Source: Marinibacterium sp050389775
GTDB taxonomy: Bacteria > Pseudomonadota > Alphaproteobacteria > Rhodobacterales > Rhodobacteraceae
DNA length: 64,000 nt
NCBI RefSeq assembly: GCF_050389775.1
Contig: NZ_CP177144.1
Span: 4,402,001-4,466,000, forward strand
Direction of reading: 5' to 3'
Below, piece by piece: positions 26,710-35,157 of this stretch. Position 1 is the stretch's first letter, and each line of letters begins with the position of its first letter. The notes under the pieces were generated by a model, which was not told the DNA's origin, did no database searches, and saw only the letters and a program-made list of their open reading frames with translations. Position numbers and translations under genes: made by a program.

Positions 26710-26756
26710 TGCTCCATTGGAATGTCTGTCCGTCACGCCAGGAAGCCGTTGTGACG
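26710..26756 (-). promoter_or_regulatory. SAM/SAH riboswitch upstream of metK
   Basis: Read on the minus strand, the 47-nt element begins CGUCAC, continues ACAACGGCUUCCUGGCGUGACG, and ends CAAUGGAGCA. The first stem is CGUCAC (26756-26751) with GUGACG (26736-26731). The invariant ACGGCUUCCUGGCG core and the 3' AAUGGAGCA match the SAM/SAH riboswitch class, known almost only from metK leaders of Rhodobacterales. The 3' part forms a pseudoknot in that class and contains the GGAG ribosome-binding site, so ligand binding would block translation initiation. The linker between stem and 3' strand is slightly long. Confidence 0.93.
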
Positions 26757-26791
26757 GTGTCCGTCTGGCGTAGGCCCGCGCAGGCCCACGG

Positions 26792-28312
26792 TCAATCGGA
26801 ATCTCGGTCTTGCTTGACGATACGTAACGACAGCCCCGCCCCAAGCAGCAAAAGCGCCACAATCAGCCAGGGCCAGTCGCCGCTGCGGGCATAGGGCGTG
26901 GCGGGCAGCGGCGCGGGCAGCGCGGCCTGGGCATAGCCGGCCCGGCCAAGGGCCAGGCTGTCGAGGATGCGGCCATGCGGGTCGATGATGGCCGAGATGC
27001 CGGTATTGGCCGCGCGCAGCATGGGCAGGCCCTGTTCCACCGCGCGCATCCGGGCCTGGGCCAGGTGCTGATAGGGCCCGACGCGCTGGCCGAACCAGGC
27101 ATCGTTGGTCACCTGCAGCAGGAAATCGGCCCGGCCCGGCGCGCCGTTGACGTCCTGGGGAAAGACCGCCTCGTAGCAGATCAGCGGCAGGGCCCGGCCC
27201 AGCGGCCCGAAATCCATCAGCGCGGGCCCCGGCCCGGCACTGTAGCCGTCGCCGTCCTCTGCGGCCAGGCCACGGATGCCAAGGCGCTTGGCCAGCCCGC
27301 CCAGGGGGATGTATTCGCCGAAGGGCACCAGGTGGTGCTTGTCATAGACATCGCTGGCCAGGCCGTCGCCGTCGAGCCGGACCAGCGCGTTGTAGAGCCG
27401 CCCGTCATAGCGCCGGATCCCCAGCGCCACCTGCGCCCCGCCGGCGGCCTGGGCGATGGCCTCGTACCAGGGCGCGGCCTGTTCATGCACCGGGGCGATG
27501 GCGCTTTCGGGCCAGATCACCAGGTCGGGCCGTGGGCCTTCGGCCGTCAGCTCCAGCTGGCGGCGAAAGAAGACGGGCACCATTTCGGGATCCCATTTCT
27601 GGTCCTGCGGCGCGTTGGGCTGGATCACCCGCACGATGCGCCCGGTGCTGTCGACCGGCGCCTGCATTTGCCATGCGGCCAGCGTCAACCCGACAACCAG
27701 CAGCGCCGGCCCGACCAGCAACAGGCGCCCCCCGCCCCGGCCGCCCATGGCCCAGAGCCCCAGGCAGATGCAGGCCCCGGTGACCAGCAGGCCCAGCCCG
27801 TGCGGGCCCAGCCACGCCAGCAGCGGCAGCATCGGGCTGTCGACCAGCGCCTGGGCCGGCGCGGCCCAGGGAAACCCCGTCAGCAGGTAGGCCCGGCCGA
27901 ACTCGGCCAGGGCCAGGCTGGGCACCAGCAGCAGCCCGCGCTGCATCCAGTCGCGCCCGGCCCGGTGCGCCGCCCAGAAGGCCGCGGCCCAGAACAGAGC
28001 CAGCCCGCCGGCCAGGAAGACCAGCGCAAAGGGCGCCATCCAGCCATGGCGCTGCACGTCGACCAGGAAGGGCTCGACGATCCACATCAGCCCGTTGGCA
28101 AAATATCCTGCCGCAAAGGCCCAGCCCATGGCCGCGGCCCGGCCCCGGCTTTCACCCAGGGCCAGCAGGCCCGGCAGCAGGATCCAGCCGGCCAGCGCCA
28201 GCGGCCATTGGCCGTAGGGCGCCAGCCCCAGCCCGGCGACCGCGCCCAGCAAGGCGGCGGCCGTCATCCGGGCCCAGAGCGGCCAGCGCGTCATGGCGGT
28301 GGCGGCGGTCAT
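26792..28312 (-). CDS. lnt: Apolipoprotein N-acyltransferase
   Basis: The 506-residue inner-membrane enzyme performs the last lipoprotein maturation step. About six to seven N-terminal membrane helices span residues 1-225. A periplasmic nitrilase-like domain follows with the Glu-Lys-Cys triad: Glu in LVIWPESAIAP, Lys in YDKHHLVPFGEYIP and Cys in PLICYEAVFP. A last helix is near the C-terminus. The start at 28312 lies 8 bases after corC. The phoH-ybeY-corC-lnt order is classical. Confidence 0.97.
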   Translation of the reverse strand: MTAATAMTRWPLWARMTAAALLGAVAGLGLAPYGQWPLALAGWILLPGLLALGESRGRAAAMGWAFAAGYFANGLMWIVEPFLVDVQRHGWMAPFALVFLAGGLALFWAAAFWAAHRAGRDWMQRGLLLVPSLALAEFGRAYLLTGFPWAAPAQALVDSPMLPLLAWLGPHGLGLLVTGACICLGLWAMGGRGGGRLLLVGPALLVVGLTLAAWQMQAPVDSTGRIVRVIQPNAPQDQKWDPEMVPVFFRRQLELTAEGPRPDLVIWPESAIAPVHEQAAPWYEAIAQAAGGAQVALGIRRYDGRLYNALVRLDGDGLASDVYDKHHLVPFGEYIPLGGLAKRLGIRGLAAEDGDGYSAGPGPALMDFGPLGRALPLICYEAVFPQDVNGAPGRADFLLQVTNDAWFGQRVGPYQHLAQARMRAVEQGLPMLRAANTGISAIIDPHGRILDSLALGRAGYAQAALPAPLPATPYARSGDWPWLIVALLLLGAGLSLRIVKQDRDSD

Positions 28313-28320
28313 GTCGCGGC

Positions 28321-29202
28321 TCAGTCGGTATCGCCCGGCAGGCGCACCCGCAGCCGCTTGATCCGGCGCGGATCGGCATCGACGACCTCGAATTCGGCGC
28401 CGTCGGGATGTTCGACCACCTCGCCGCGCGCCGGCACCCGGCCCGAGATCATGAAGACCAGCCCGCCCAGCGTGTCGATCTCTTCCTCGTCGACCTCTTC
28501 GCTTTCGGTCAGCGAGCGGCCGATCTCTTCCTCGAATTCTTCCAGCGGCGTCTTGGCCAGGGCCAGGTAGACCCCGGGCTTTTCCATCACCCAGGTCCGG
28601 TCCTCGTCGGTGTCGTGCTCATCCTCGATCTCGCCCACGACCTGTTCGACCAGGTCCTCGATCGTGACCAGCCCGTCGACCCCGCCGTATTCGTCGATCA
28701 CCAGCGCCATGTGGCGCCGTTCGGCCTGCATCTTGGTCAGCAGCACGCCGATCGGCATCGACGGCGGCACGAAGAGCAGCTCGCGCAGCATCGACGACAG
28801 GTCGAACGGCGTGTTGTTGCCGTTGAACCCGTGCATCAGCGCGAAATCCTTGAGGTGGATGAAGCCCAGCGGCGTGTCGAGCGTGTTCTCGTAGACCGGG
28901 ATCCGGGTCATGCCGCTCTCGCGGAAGACCTGCACCAGCTCGTCGGCCGTCACGGTGTTCGGCACGGCCACGATATCGGCGGACGGAATGGCCACGTCCT
29001 CGACCCGCATGCGACGCAGGTTGATCATGCCGTGGCGCACGGGTTCCAGGACGACATCCTCGGATTCGTCCCGGCCATTGGCCGCCTGCCCCGGGGTCAG
29101 CGCCCCGACAATCCGGCCGAACAATCCACCCTGGCCGGAATTTTCCTCGTCATCTTCAAGCGCGCGCTGCGCCGCGCCAGACGAACCTTCTATGTCGCCC
29201 AT
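28321..29202 (-). CDS. corC: CorC/hemolysin-family CBS domain protein
   Basis: The 293-residue soluble protein has paired CBS domains (about residues 60-185, including RRMRVEDVAIPSADIV and ERRHMALVIDEYGGVDGLVTIEDLVEQVVGEI split between them). A C-terminal CorC/HlyC transporter-associated domain follows (TLGGLVFMISGRVPARGE). The family is linked to Mg2+/Co2+ efflux. An Asp/Glu-rich stretch lies between domains. ATG 29202 is preceded by AGGA; the longer frame upstream overlaps ybeY. Part of the phoH-ybeY-corC-lnt operon. Confidence 0.92.
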   Translation of the reverse strand: MGDIEGSSGAAQRALEDDEENSGQGGLFGRIVGALTPGQAANGRDESEDVVLEPVRHGMINLRRMRVEDVAIPSADIVAVPNTVTADELVQVFRESGMTRIPVYENTLDTPLGFIHLKDFALMHGFNGNNTPFDLSSMLRELLFVPPSMPIGVLLTKMQAERRHMALVIDEYGGVDGLVTIEDLVEQVVGEIEDEHDTDEDRTWVMEKPGVYLALAKTPLEEFEEEIGRSLTESEEVDEEEIDTLGGLVFMISGRVPARGEVVEHPDGAEFEVVDADPRRIKRLRVRLPGDTD

Positions 29203-29212
29203 TTGTCCTATC

Positions 29213-29737
29213 TCAAACCGGGCCCTCGGCCCCATCGGCGACGATATATGGATTTTCCAGACCCAGTCCAGCCAGTATCTCGGCTTCGAGCCCTTCCATC
29301 ACCGTCGCATCCGCATCTTCGACGTGATCGTAGCCCAGAAGATGCAGCAATCCGTGCACGACAAGGTGCGTCACATGGTCCTGCATCGGCTTGTCCGCCG
29401 CCTCGGCCTCGCGGGCGCAGGTGTCCCAGGATATCGCGATGTCGCCCAGCACCAGCTCGCCCGTCGGATCGGGTTCGGGAGCCAACGGCATGCCCCCGGG
29501 CGTGTCGGGCGACAGATCCTCGGCCGGCCAGCTCAACACGTTGGTCGGCGACGGCTTGCCCCGGAATTCGGCATTCAGCACGGCGATGCGGGCATCGTCG
29601 CAGGCCAGCAGCGACACGTCGGCCGCCCCGGCGTCCAGCCCCAGATGGCTCAGCGCCGCGCCGGCCACCCGGTCGGCCAGCGCCTCCAGTGCCAGCGCCT
29701 GCCAGCGGTCGTCCTCGATGATCGTGTCAACGGCCAT
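29213..29737 (-). CDS. ybeY: Endoribonuclease YbeY
   Basis: The 174-residue zinc-dependent RNase is involved in 16S rRNA maturation. The metal-binding signature HLVVHGLLHLLGYDH is near residue 124. The conserved RGKPSPTNVLSWP and LGDIAISWDTCAREA also match. It lies between phoH and corC, as usual. Confidence 0.96.
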   Translation of the reverse strand: MAVDTIIEDDRWQALALEALADRVAGAALSHLGLDAGAADVSLLACDDARIAVLNAEFRGKPSPTNVLSWPAEDLSPDTPGGMPLAPEPDPTGELVLGDIAISWDTCAREAEAADKPMQDHVTHLVVHGLLHLLGYDHVEDADATVMEGLEAEILAGLGLENPYIVADGAEGPV

Positions 29738-29764
29738 GGCCTGCCCCCGTTGCCCGGGCCAAAC

Positions 29765-29790
29765 GCACGGCCCCGTCTCTGGGGCCGTGC
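29765..29790. terminator. 10-bp hairpin between phoH and ybeY
   Basis: GCACGGCCCC (29765-29774) pairs perfectly with GGGGCCGTGC (29781-29790). On the minus strand GTTTGG follows. It may act as a partial terminator or a processing site within the operon. Confidence 0.55.
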
Positions 29791-29855
29791 CTTACCCGCC
29801 TTTGCCGCCATCCGAAAGCCCAGCCCGGGTCGGATATGGGCCGGAACAAGCCGGG

Positions 29856-30884
29856 TCAGCCCGCCTCGTCGGCCTCGTAGGCCTCGATGATCGCCGCGAC
29901 CAGCGGGTGGCGCACGACGTCCTTGGCGGTGAAGTAGTTGAACGAGATCTTCGGGATCGCCTTCAGCAGCCGTTCCGCATCGGCCAGCCCCGAGGGCACG
30001 CCGCGCGGCAGGTCGACCTGGGACCGGTCGCCGGTGATGACCATGCGCGAGCCCTCGCCCAGGCGGGTCAGGAACATCTTCATCTGCATCGCCGTGGCGT
30101 TCTGGGCCTCGTCGAGCACGACAAAGGCATTGGCCAGGGTCCGCCCGCGCATGAAGGCCAGCGGCGCGATCTCGATCTGCTTCTCCTCGCGCAGCTTGGC
30201 CACCTGCTTGCCCGGCAGGAAGTCGTTCAGCGCGTCGTAGAGCGGCTGCATGTAGGGATCGACCTTTTCCTCCTGCGTGCCGGGCAGAAAACCCAGCCGT
30301 TCGCCCGCCTCGACGGCGGGGCGGCACAGGATGATCTTGTCGACATGGCCCTGGATGAACATGTTCACGCCCACGGCCACGGCCAGGTAGGTCTTGCCCG
30401 TGCCGGCCGGGCCGATGCCGAAGGCCAGCTCGTTTTCATAGAGCGACTGGACATAGGCCTTCTGGGCATCCGTCCGCGGCTCGACCAGCTTCTTGCGCGT
30501 CTTGATCTCGATCGTGCCGCGCTGGAACATCTCCAGCTGGTCGCCCGGGGCATCCTCGTCCTCGGTCGCGCCCATGCGGATCTCGCGGTCGATGTCGCCG
30601 GCCTCGACGGTCTTGCCGCCTTCGAGCCGCTCGTAGAGCGCCTGCAGCACATGGGCCGCGCGTTCCATCGCGCCGTCTTCGCCGTGAATGGCCAGGGCAT
30701 TGCCCACGCGCACGATCTGCACGGCCAGCTTCTGCTCTATATCGGCCAGGTTCCGGTCGAATTCGCCGCACAGGTCGATGAGCAGCCGGTTGTCAGGAAA
30801 ATCCAGTCGCACCTCGCGCGGTGCGCTATCGGAGGGGGGCGGGGTCAGGGCGCCTATGGCCAAGCCGGTCTCCTTGTCAGGCAT
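29856..30884 (-). CDS. phoH: PhoH family ATPase
   Basis: The product is 342 residues. An N-terminal KH-like region (LDFPDNRLLIDLCGEFDRN, then ALAIHGEDGAMERA) precedes the PhoH P-loop domain: GIGPAGTGKTYLAVA (Walker A), IILCRPAVEAGERLGFLPG, VVLDEAQNAT (Walker B) and RMVITGDRSQVDLP. It is an RNA-associated ATPase working with YbeY. ATG 30884 is used; a TTG six codons upstream is possible. It is the first gene of the phoH-ybeY-corC-lnt operon. Confidence 0.95.
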   Translation of the reverse strand: MPDKETGLAIGALTPPPSDSAPREVRLDFPDNRLLIDLCGEFDRNLADIEQKLAVQIVRVGNALAIHGEDGAMERAAHVLQALYERLEGGKTVEAGDIDREIRMGATEDEDAPGDQLEMFQRGTIEIKTRKKLVEPRTDAQKAYVQSLYENELAFGIGPAGTGKTYLAVAVGVNMFIQGHVDKIILCRPAVEAGERLGFLPGTQEEKVDPYMQPLYDALNDFLPGKQVAKLREEKQIEIAPLAFMRGRTLANAFVVLDEAQNATAMQMKMFLTRLGEGSRMVITGDRSQVDLPRGVPSGLADAERLLKAIPKISFNYFTAKDVVRHPLVAAIIEAYEADEAG

Positions 30885-31026
30885 GTGCAGCAAGGGTGCC
30901 AATATCCGGCCCGACGCGCAAGCCGAGCGTGGTGAAAATTCACGTCATTGCAACAAAACGGCCGCCCGATTGGGCGGCCGTGGCGGCATCCGGCGCCCGG
31001 CGATCGCCGGGCCGGCAAAAGGCCGC

Positions 31027-31320
31027 TCAGAACACGTCGGGGAAGCCCGAACCGGATTTGAACGGCCCGGTGGCCGTGGTCGGCGGGGCGACGCCCGAAC
31101 AGACCGGCTTGCCGTACTTGTCCAGCCGCTGCGACAGGTAGCCTTCGAAGCCGTCGTCGATGATCCAGTGGTCGCAGCCCACCGGGTCGACCCAGATCCC
31201 GGCCTTGAGCGTCGACAGGTCCTTGCGATCGATGAACCCGTCGCGGCCCTTGTCCTCGCCGACACAGGCGCCGAGGCTGCCCGCGACCAGGGCCAGACCG
31301 ATGAATGTTCTGATTGCCAT
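31027..31320 (-). CDS. Lipoprotein with IWVDP...EGY domain
   Basis: The 97-residue protein has a short signal peptide and a lipobox, SLGAC with Cys19, so it should be a lipid-anchored envelope protein. Its body carries the segment IWVDPVGCDHWIIDDGFEGY and then GKPVC, which is a close copy of a segment in the OmpA-like gene immediately upstream (gap 11 bases). No other family is recognised. The two are clearly one operon and probably arose by domain duplication. Confidence 0.8.
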   Translation of the reverse strand: MAIRTFIGLALVAGSLGACVGEDKGRDGFIDRKDLSTLKAGIWVDPVGCDHWIIDDGFEGYLSQRLDKYGKPVCSGVAPPTTATGPFKSGSGFPDVF

Positions 31321-31331
31321 GATCGGGCCCC

Positions 31332-31901
31332 CTACTGGATGCAGATGATTTCGACGCGCCGGTTCTTCGACATGCCGTCGCGGGTGTTGTTCGACGCCAC
31401 GGGCATCCGTTCGCCATAGCCCCGCACATCGGCGATGCGCGCACCGTTGGCCGCCGCGACCTTGGCCACGGCATTGGCCCGGCGCTGCGACAGGGCCAGG
31501 TTGTATTCGTCCGAGGCCCGGGCATCGGTATGGCCGATGATGATGAAGGACGTGGCCGTCGCACCGGTGAAGAACTGGCCCAGGCGCTGCTGCCCGGCCG
31601 AGCTGATCGCCGAGCTGTCGGTCGCAAAGAACTGGTCGGTGTTGAGCACGCCGCACAGGTTGCCCCGGCGGCAGACCGGGATGCCCTGGCGGTTGACGTG
31701 GGGCGTCATGTAGCCCTCGGCGCCGTCATCCATCACCCAATGTTCGCAGCCGTCCGGATCGACCCAGATGGTCGGCACGTAACGTTCGCCCTTCACCGTG
31801 TTCTGGGCCGCCGCCGTCCCGGCCCCTCCGACGAGCAGGACCCCGGCCAGGGCGCAGATCAGCGCCCCCCACCGAGCCCGTGTTCCAGTCCATTCAAACA
31901 C
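31332..31901 (-). CDS. OmpA-family protein with extra N-terminal domain
   Basis: The 189-residue exported protein has a signal peptide of about 32 residues (ending TAAA-QN), an N-terminal segment with IWVDPDGCEHWVMDDGAEGY and GIPVC (residues ~45-77), and a C-terminal OmpA/peptidoglycan-binding domain. The OmpA signature is FIIIGHTDARASDEYNLALS followed by RRANAV and MSKNRRVEI. It should anchor to peptidoglycan in the periplasm. It shares the N-terminal segment with the next gene, a small lipoprotein. Confidence 0.88.
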   Translation of the reverse strand: MFEWTGTRARWGALICALAGVLLVGGAGTAAAQNTVKGERYVPTIWVDPDGCEHWVMDDGAEGYMTPHVNRQGIPVCRRGNLCGVLNTDQFFATDSSAISSAGQQRLGQFFTGATATSFIIIGHTDARASDEYNLALSQRRANAVAKVAAANGARIADVRGYGERMPVASNNTRDGMSKNRRVEIICIQ

Positions 31902-32320
31902 CGCAGTTTCCCCTTGTTCTGTCTCCGCTCCGCCCTGTGCCGGCGGTTTGTCGCGGAAGCCTGCTTAACGTTAGGAAAGTCCCGGATAATTGTGAAGGAA
32001 AATAAGCAACCCTGCCCCGCGGGAAGCGCGGGGTTGGTGGCGCGGACCGGCCGCGCGGCGCCCGGGAGTCGGGCAGGACGGGCCCCGTGGCACGGGCCGC
32101 GGGTGACGCTGGCCGGCCAATCGGCAGCGGGATCGCCGCATGGTTTCCGCCGACAGGACAATCGCGCCTTTGCGGCGCAATTGTGACGAATGAGCGCCTT
32201 TATTTTGTCACAATCGTTAACGGAACTTGGCAAGCGGTCCAATCGTTAACACATTGCCTTTCACACTCTCGGACGGGCTGCGCCACTCACCCGCCGGCCG
32301 TCCAACGACAGGACATACCG
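31902..32320. other. AT-rich divergent promoter region
   Basis: This 419-base region lies between the divergent OmpA-like and small secreted protein genes. It holds a CCCCGCG/CGCGGGG hairpin (32015-32033), an inverted repeat ATTGTGAC...GTCACAAT (32180-32187 and 32207-32214), and a direct repeat CAATCGTTAAC. No gene is seen. The concentration of repeats suggests operators. Confidence 0.55.
32211..32250 (+). promoter_or_regulatory. Direct repeat CAATCGTTAAC, possible operator
   Basis: Two exact 11-base copies lie at 32211-32221 and 32240-32250, 29 bases apart start to start (nearly three helical turns). They sit 71-110 bases upstream of the small secreted protein gene. The first copy overlaps the right arm of an 8-bp inverted repeat. 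The binding protein is unknown. Confidence 0.5.
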
Positions 32321-32644
32321 ATGACCAAGACATTCCGGGCCGCGCTCGGGATCGGCCTTGCTGCGCTGATTCCCCTGCCCGCGGCGGCAATCGACTATCC
32401 GACCGCGCCCAACAACACGCCCAACCGCATCACCATTTCCTGCTTTCGCGGCTTCCTGCCCGACGTGATCTGGGACCGGCCCAACTCGGTCTTCGTCGAT
32501 GACCTGGTGAAATACGGCTATGATTACCCGCAGGCCTTTGCCATCGCCGAGGCCATCTGCCGCGACGAATATGGCGTCAACAACCAGGGTTACATGACCC
32601 AGCGCCTGCAGCAGCTGATCCGGGACACCCCGCCCAAGGGCTGA
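32321..32644 (+). CDS. Small secreted protein, unknown function
   Basis: The 107-residue protein has a clear signal peptide (FRAALGIGLAALIPLPAAA, cleavage near residue 22-23). The mature part starts IDYPTAPNNTPNRITISCF and has two cysteines (SCF and AIC) that could form a disulfide. ATG 32321 follows AGGA by 7 nt. No family is recognised. Its upstream region is rich in repeats, suggesting regulated expression. Confidence 0.75.
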   Translation: MTKTFRAALGIGLAALIPLPAAAIDYPTAPNNTPNRITISCFRGFLPDVIWDRPNSVFVDDLVKYGYDYPQAFAIAEAICRDEYGVNNQGYMTQRLQQLIRDTPPKG

Positions 32645-32710
32645 ACCCCCTGCCCGGCCCCGCGGCCCGGATGACGGATCGCGGGGTCGCGGGCCGGCGC
32701 CGTGGTCGGG

Positions 32711-34033
32711 TCAGACCAGCTCGCCGGCCAGCGAATTGGGCCCCGATGCGGTGATGCGCACGCGGGCCAGGTCACCCACGCCCACCTTGTCCGACGTGAC
32801 ATGCACGGCATGCAGGTGATCGGACTTGCCGACCATCTGGCCCGGGTTGCGCCCGGGCTTTTCGAACAGCACGCCGACCTCGCGACCGACCATGCCATCC
32901 TGCGCCGCGCGCTGCTGGGTCGTGATCAGCGCCTGCAGCCGTTGCAGCCGGTCGTCGGCCTCGGCCGGATCGACCTGGGCGCGTTCGGCCGCCGGGGTGC
33001 CCGGGCGGGTCGAGTACTTGAACGAAAACGCCGAGCCATAGCGGACCTCTTCGATCAGGGCCATGGTCTCGCGGAAATGCTCTTCGGTCTCTTCGGGGAA
33101 GCCCACGATGAAATCGCCCGACAGCAGGATGTCGGGCCGCGCCGCGCGGATGCGTTCGATCAGGCGGATATAGCTTTCGGCCGTGTGGCTGCGGTTCATC
33201 CGCTTGAGGATGAAATCGCTGCCCGATTGCACCGGCAGGTGCAGGTAAGGCATCAGCTTGTCGCAATCGCCATGGGCCGCGATCAGGTCGTCTTCCATGT
33301 CGTTGGGATGCGAGGTCGTGAACCGGATGCGCTTGAGATCGTCGATCTCGGCCAGCTCGCGGATCAGCCGGGCCAGGCCCCAGTCGCGCCCGTCGGGACC
33401 TTCGCCGTGATAGGCATTCACGTTCTGGCCCAGCAGGGTGATCTCGCGCACGCCGCGCTCGACCAGGTCGCGGGCCTCGGCCAGCACCCGGTCGACCGGG
33501 CGCGACACCTCGGCGCCACGGGTATAGGGCACGACGCAGAAGGCACAGAACTTGTCACAGCCTTCCTGCACGGTCAGAAAGGCCGCCGGCCCGCGCTTGG
33601 CCTTGGCCCGGCCCTTGAGATGCGCGAACTTGTCCTCTTCGGGGAAATCGGTGTCCAGCGCCTTTTCGCCGCTGCGCGCCTTGGCTTCCAGCTCGGGCAG
33701 GCGGTGATAGCTCTGCGGGCCGACCACCAGGTCGACCATCGGCTGGCGGCGCATGATCTCTTCGCCCTCGGCCTGGGCCACGCAGCCGGCCACGCCGATC
33801 TTGAGATCCGGCTTGTCGGCCTTCAGCCCCTTGAACCGGCCCAGTTCCGAATAGACCTTTTCGGCGGCCTTCTCGCGGATGTGGCAGGTGTTGAGCAGGA
33901 TCATGTCGGCATCGTCGGGCGACGCGGTTTCGACATAGCCCTGCCCGCCGAGCGCTTCGGCCATGCGTTCGCTGTCGTAGACGTTCATCTGACAGCCATA
34001 GGTCTTGATATAAAGCTTCTTCGGAGCGGACAT
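32711..34033 (-). CDS. miaB: tRNA-2-methylthio-N6-dimethylallyladenosine synthase
   Basis: The 440-residue radical-SAM methylthiotransferase modifies A37 of tRNAs. The N-terminal UPF0004 domain has three cluster cysteines (YGCQMNVYDS, LLNTCHIREKA, VAGCVAQAEG). The radical SAM motif CDKFCAFCVVPYTRG is near residue 156, and the C-terminal TRAM domain ends the protein. The start at 34033 gives MSAPKKLYIKTYGCQMN; upstream frame is not conserved-looking. It is divergent from the next gene with a 138-base gap. Confidence 0.97.
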   Translation of the reverse strand: MSAPKKLYIKTYGCQMNVYDSERMAEALGGQGYVETASPDDADMILLNTCHIREKAAEKVYSELGRFKGLKADKPDLKIGVAGCVAQAEGEEIMRRQPMVDLVVGPQSYHRLPELEAKARSGEKALDTDFPEEDKFAHLKGRAKAKRGPAAFLTVQEGCDKFCAFCVVPYTRGAEVSRPVDRVLAEARDLVERGVREITLLGQNVNAYHGEGPDGRDWGLARLIRELAEIDDLKRIRFTTSHPNDMEDDLIAAHGDCDKLMPYLHLPVQSGSDFILKRMNRSHTAESYIRLIERIRAARPDILLSGDFIVGFPEETEEHFRETMALIEEVRYGSAFSFKYSTRPGTPAAERAQVDPAEADDRLQRLQALITTQQRAAQDGMVGREVGVLFEKPGRNPGQMVGKSDHLHAVHVTSDKVGVGDLARVRITASGPNSLAGELV

Positions 34034-34171
34034 GGGCGCTGGATCCGGTCTGGCGGGGAAAACGGGGCCCTGCCTAGCGCAAGGCGTCCGATCTTGCAAT
34101 GCGGCTCGGTTTGTCGGACCTTCGCGACGTTGCGCGGCCGCTGACATTCCCTGCCCTCCGGAGGACCAAAG

Positions 34172-35035
34172 GTGCACCACAAGTCGATCGATCTTTTCCT
34201 GCAGGACAGCGCGACCTGGGCCCGGGGGCCGCTGGCCCTGGTCTTTGTCGAGGACGAGGTCGAGATCGACACCACCCTGCGCCACCTGCGCGATTGCCGG
34301 TTTGCCACCATCGCGGCCTTCATGCCCGATGCCTTCCCGCTGGCCGCCGATCTCGGCCCCGACGTGCACCGGGTCAGCTATGACACCGCCCAGCCCGATG
34401 CGGCCGTGCGCGCGGTGAACCGGGTGATCGCCACCGCGCCGGGCCTCTGGATGCATTATTGCTACAATGCCGAATATCTCTTCTACCCGTTCTGCGAGAC
34501 CCGCAGCATCGGCGAGATGCTGGCCTTTCACGCCGAGGAACGCCGCGACGCCATGCTGACCTACGTGGTCGACCTTTACGCCGACGACCTCGAAACCTGC
34601 CCCAATGCCGTGTCGCTGGAACGCGCCCATCTCGACAGGACGGGCTATTACGCGCTGGCGCGCACCGATCCCGAGACCGGCCATGCCAAGGAACGCCAGC
34701 TGGATTTCTTCGGCGGGTTGCGCTGGCGGTTCGAGGAACACGTGCCCCGGCCCAGCCGGCGGATCGACCGGATCGGGCTGTTCAAGTCCAAGCCGGGCCT
34801 GAACCTGCGGCCCAACCACACGTTCGACGATGACGAGTACAACACCTTCGCCTGCCCCTGGCATCACAACCTGACGGCGGCGATCTGTTCCTTCCGCACG
34901 GCCAAGGCGCTCAAGCGCAACCCCGGCTCGACCTATGACATCCGCACCTTCCGCTGGCACAATTCCGCGCCCTTCGACTGGCATTCGCGGCAATTGCTGG
35001 ATTTCGGGCTGATGGAGCCCGGCCAGTGGTTCTAG
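34172..35035 (+). CDS. Hypothetical protein, glycosyltransferase-2-like
   Basis: The 287-residue protein starts at GTG 34172, about 9 nt after CCGGAGGA. The order of segments (IAAFMPDAFP, VIATAPGLWMHYCYNAEYLFYP, then RRDAMLTYVVDLYADD, and the ending RTFRWHNSAPFDWHSRQLLDFG) resembles proteobacterial proteins annotated as family 2 glycosyltransferase-like. The DLYADD segment could be a DxD-type metal site. No signal peptide or membrane helix is seen. No other sugar genes are adjacent. I regard the family as likely but not certain. Confidence 0.6.
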   Translation: MHHKSIDLFLQDSATWARGPLALVFVEDEVEIDTTLRHLRDCRFATIAAFMPDAFPLAADLGPDVHRVSYDTAQPDAAVRAVNRVIATAPGLWMHYCYNAEYLFYPFCETRSIGEMLAFHAEERRDAMLTYVVDLYADDLETCPNAVSLERAHLDRTGYYALARTDPETGHAKERQLDFFGGLRWRFEEHVPRPSRRIDRIGLFKSKPGLNLRPNHTFDDDEYNTFACPWHHNLTAAICSFRTAKALKRNPGSTYDIRTFRWHNSAPFDWHSRQLLDFGLMEPGQWF

Positions 35036-35058
35036 GGCCGGTCGGGCCACGGTCTTAG

Positions 35059-35084
35059 CGTGATGCCCGACGTCGGGCATCACG
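35059..35084. repeat. 26-bp perfect palindrome between convergent genes
   Basis: CGTGATGCCCGAC is followed directly by its exact reverse complement. It lies 24 bases after the stop of the glycosyltransferase-like gene. It may form a cruciform or a bidirectional terminator, though no T-run follows. Confidence 0.75.
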
Positions 35085-35157
35085 GCCTGCGTCAGGGGCA
35101 GGGTTACGGCCGGCAACGGGATCAGGGCCAGCGGCTGTTTCCGGCCCGGCGCCGGGA

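Noticed and set aside
32180..32214. CRP/FNR-type operator
   Set aside because: The TGTGA and TCACA halves are separated by far more than the 6 bases this family needs.
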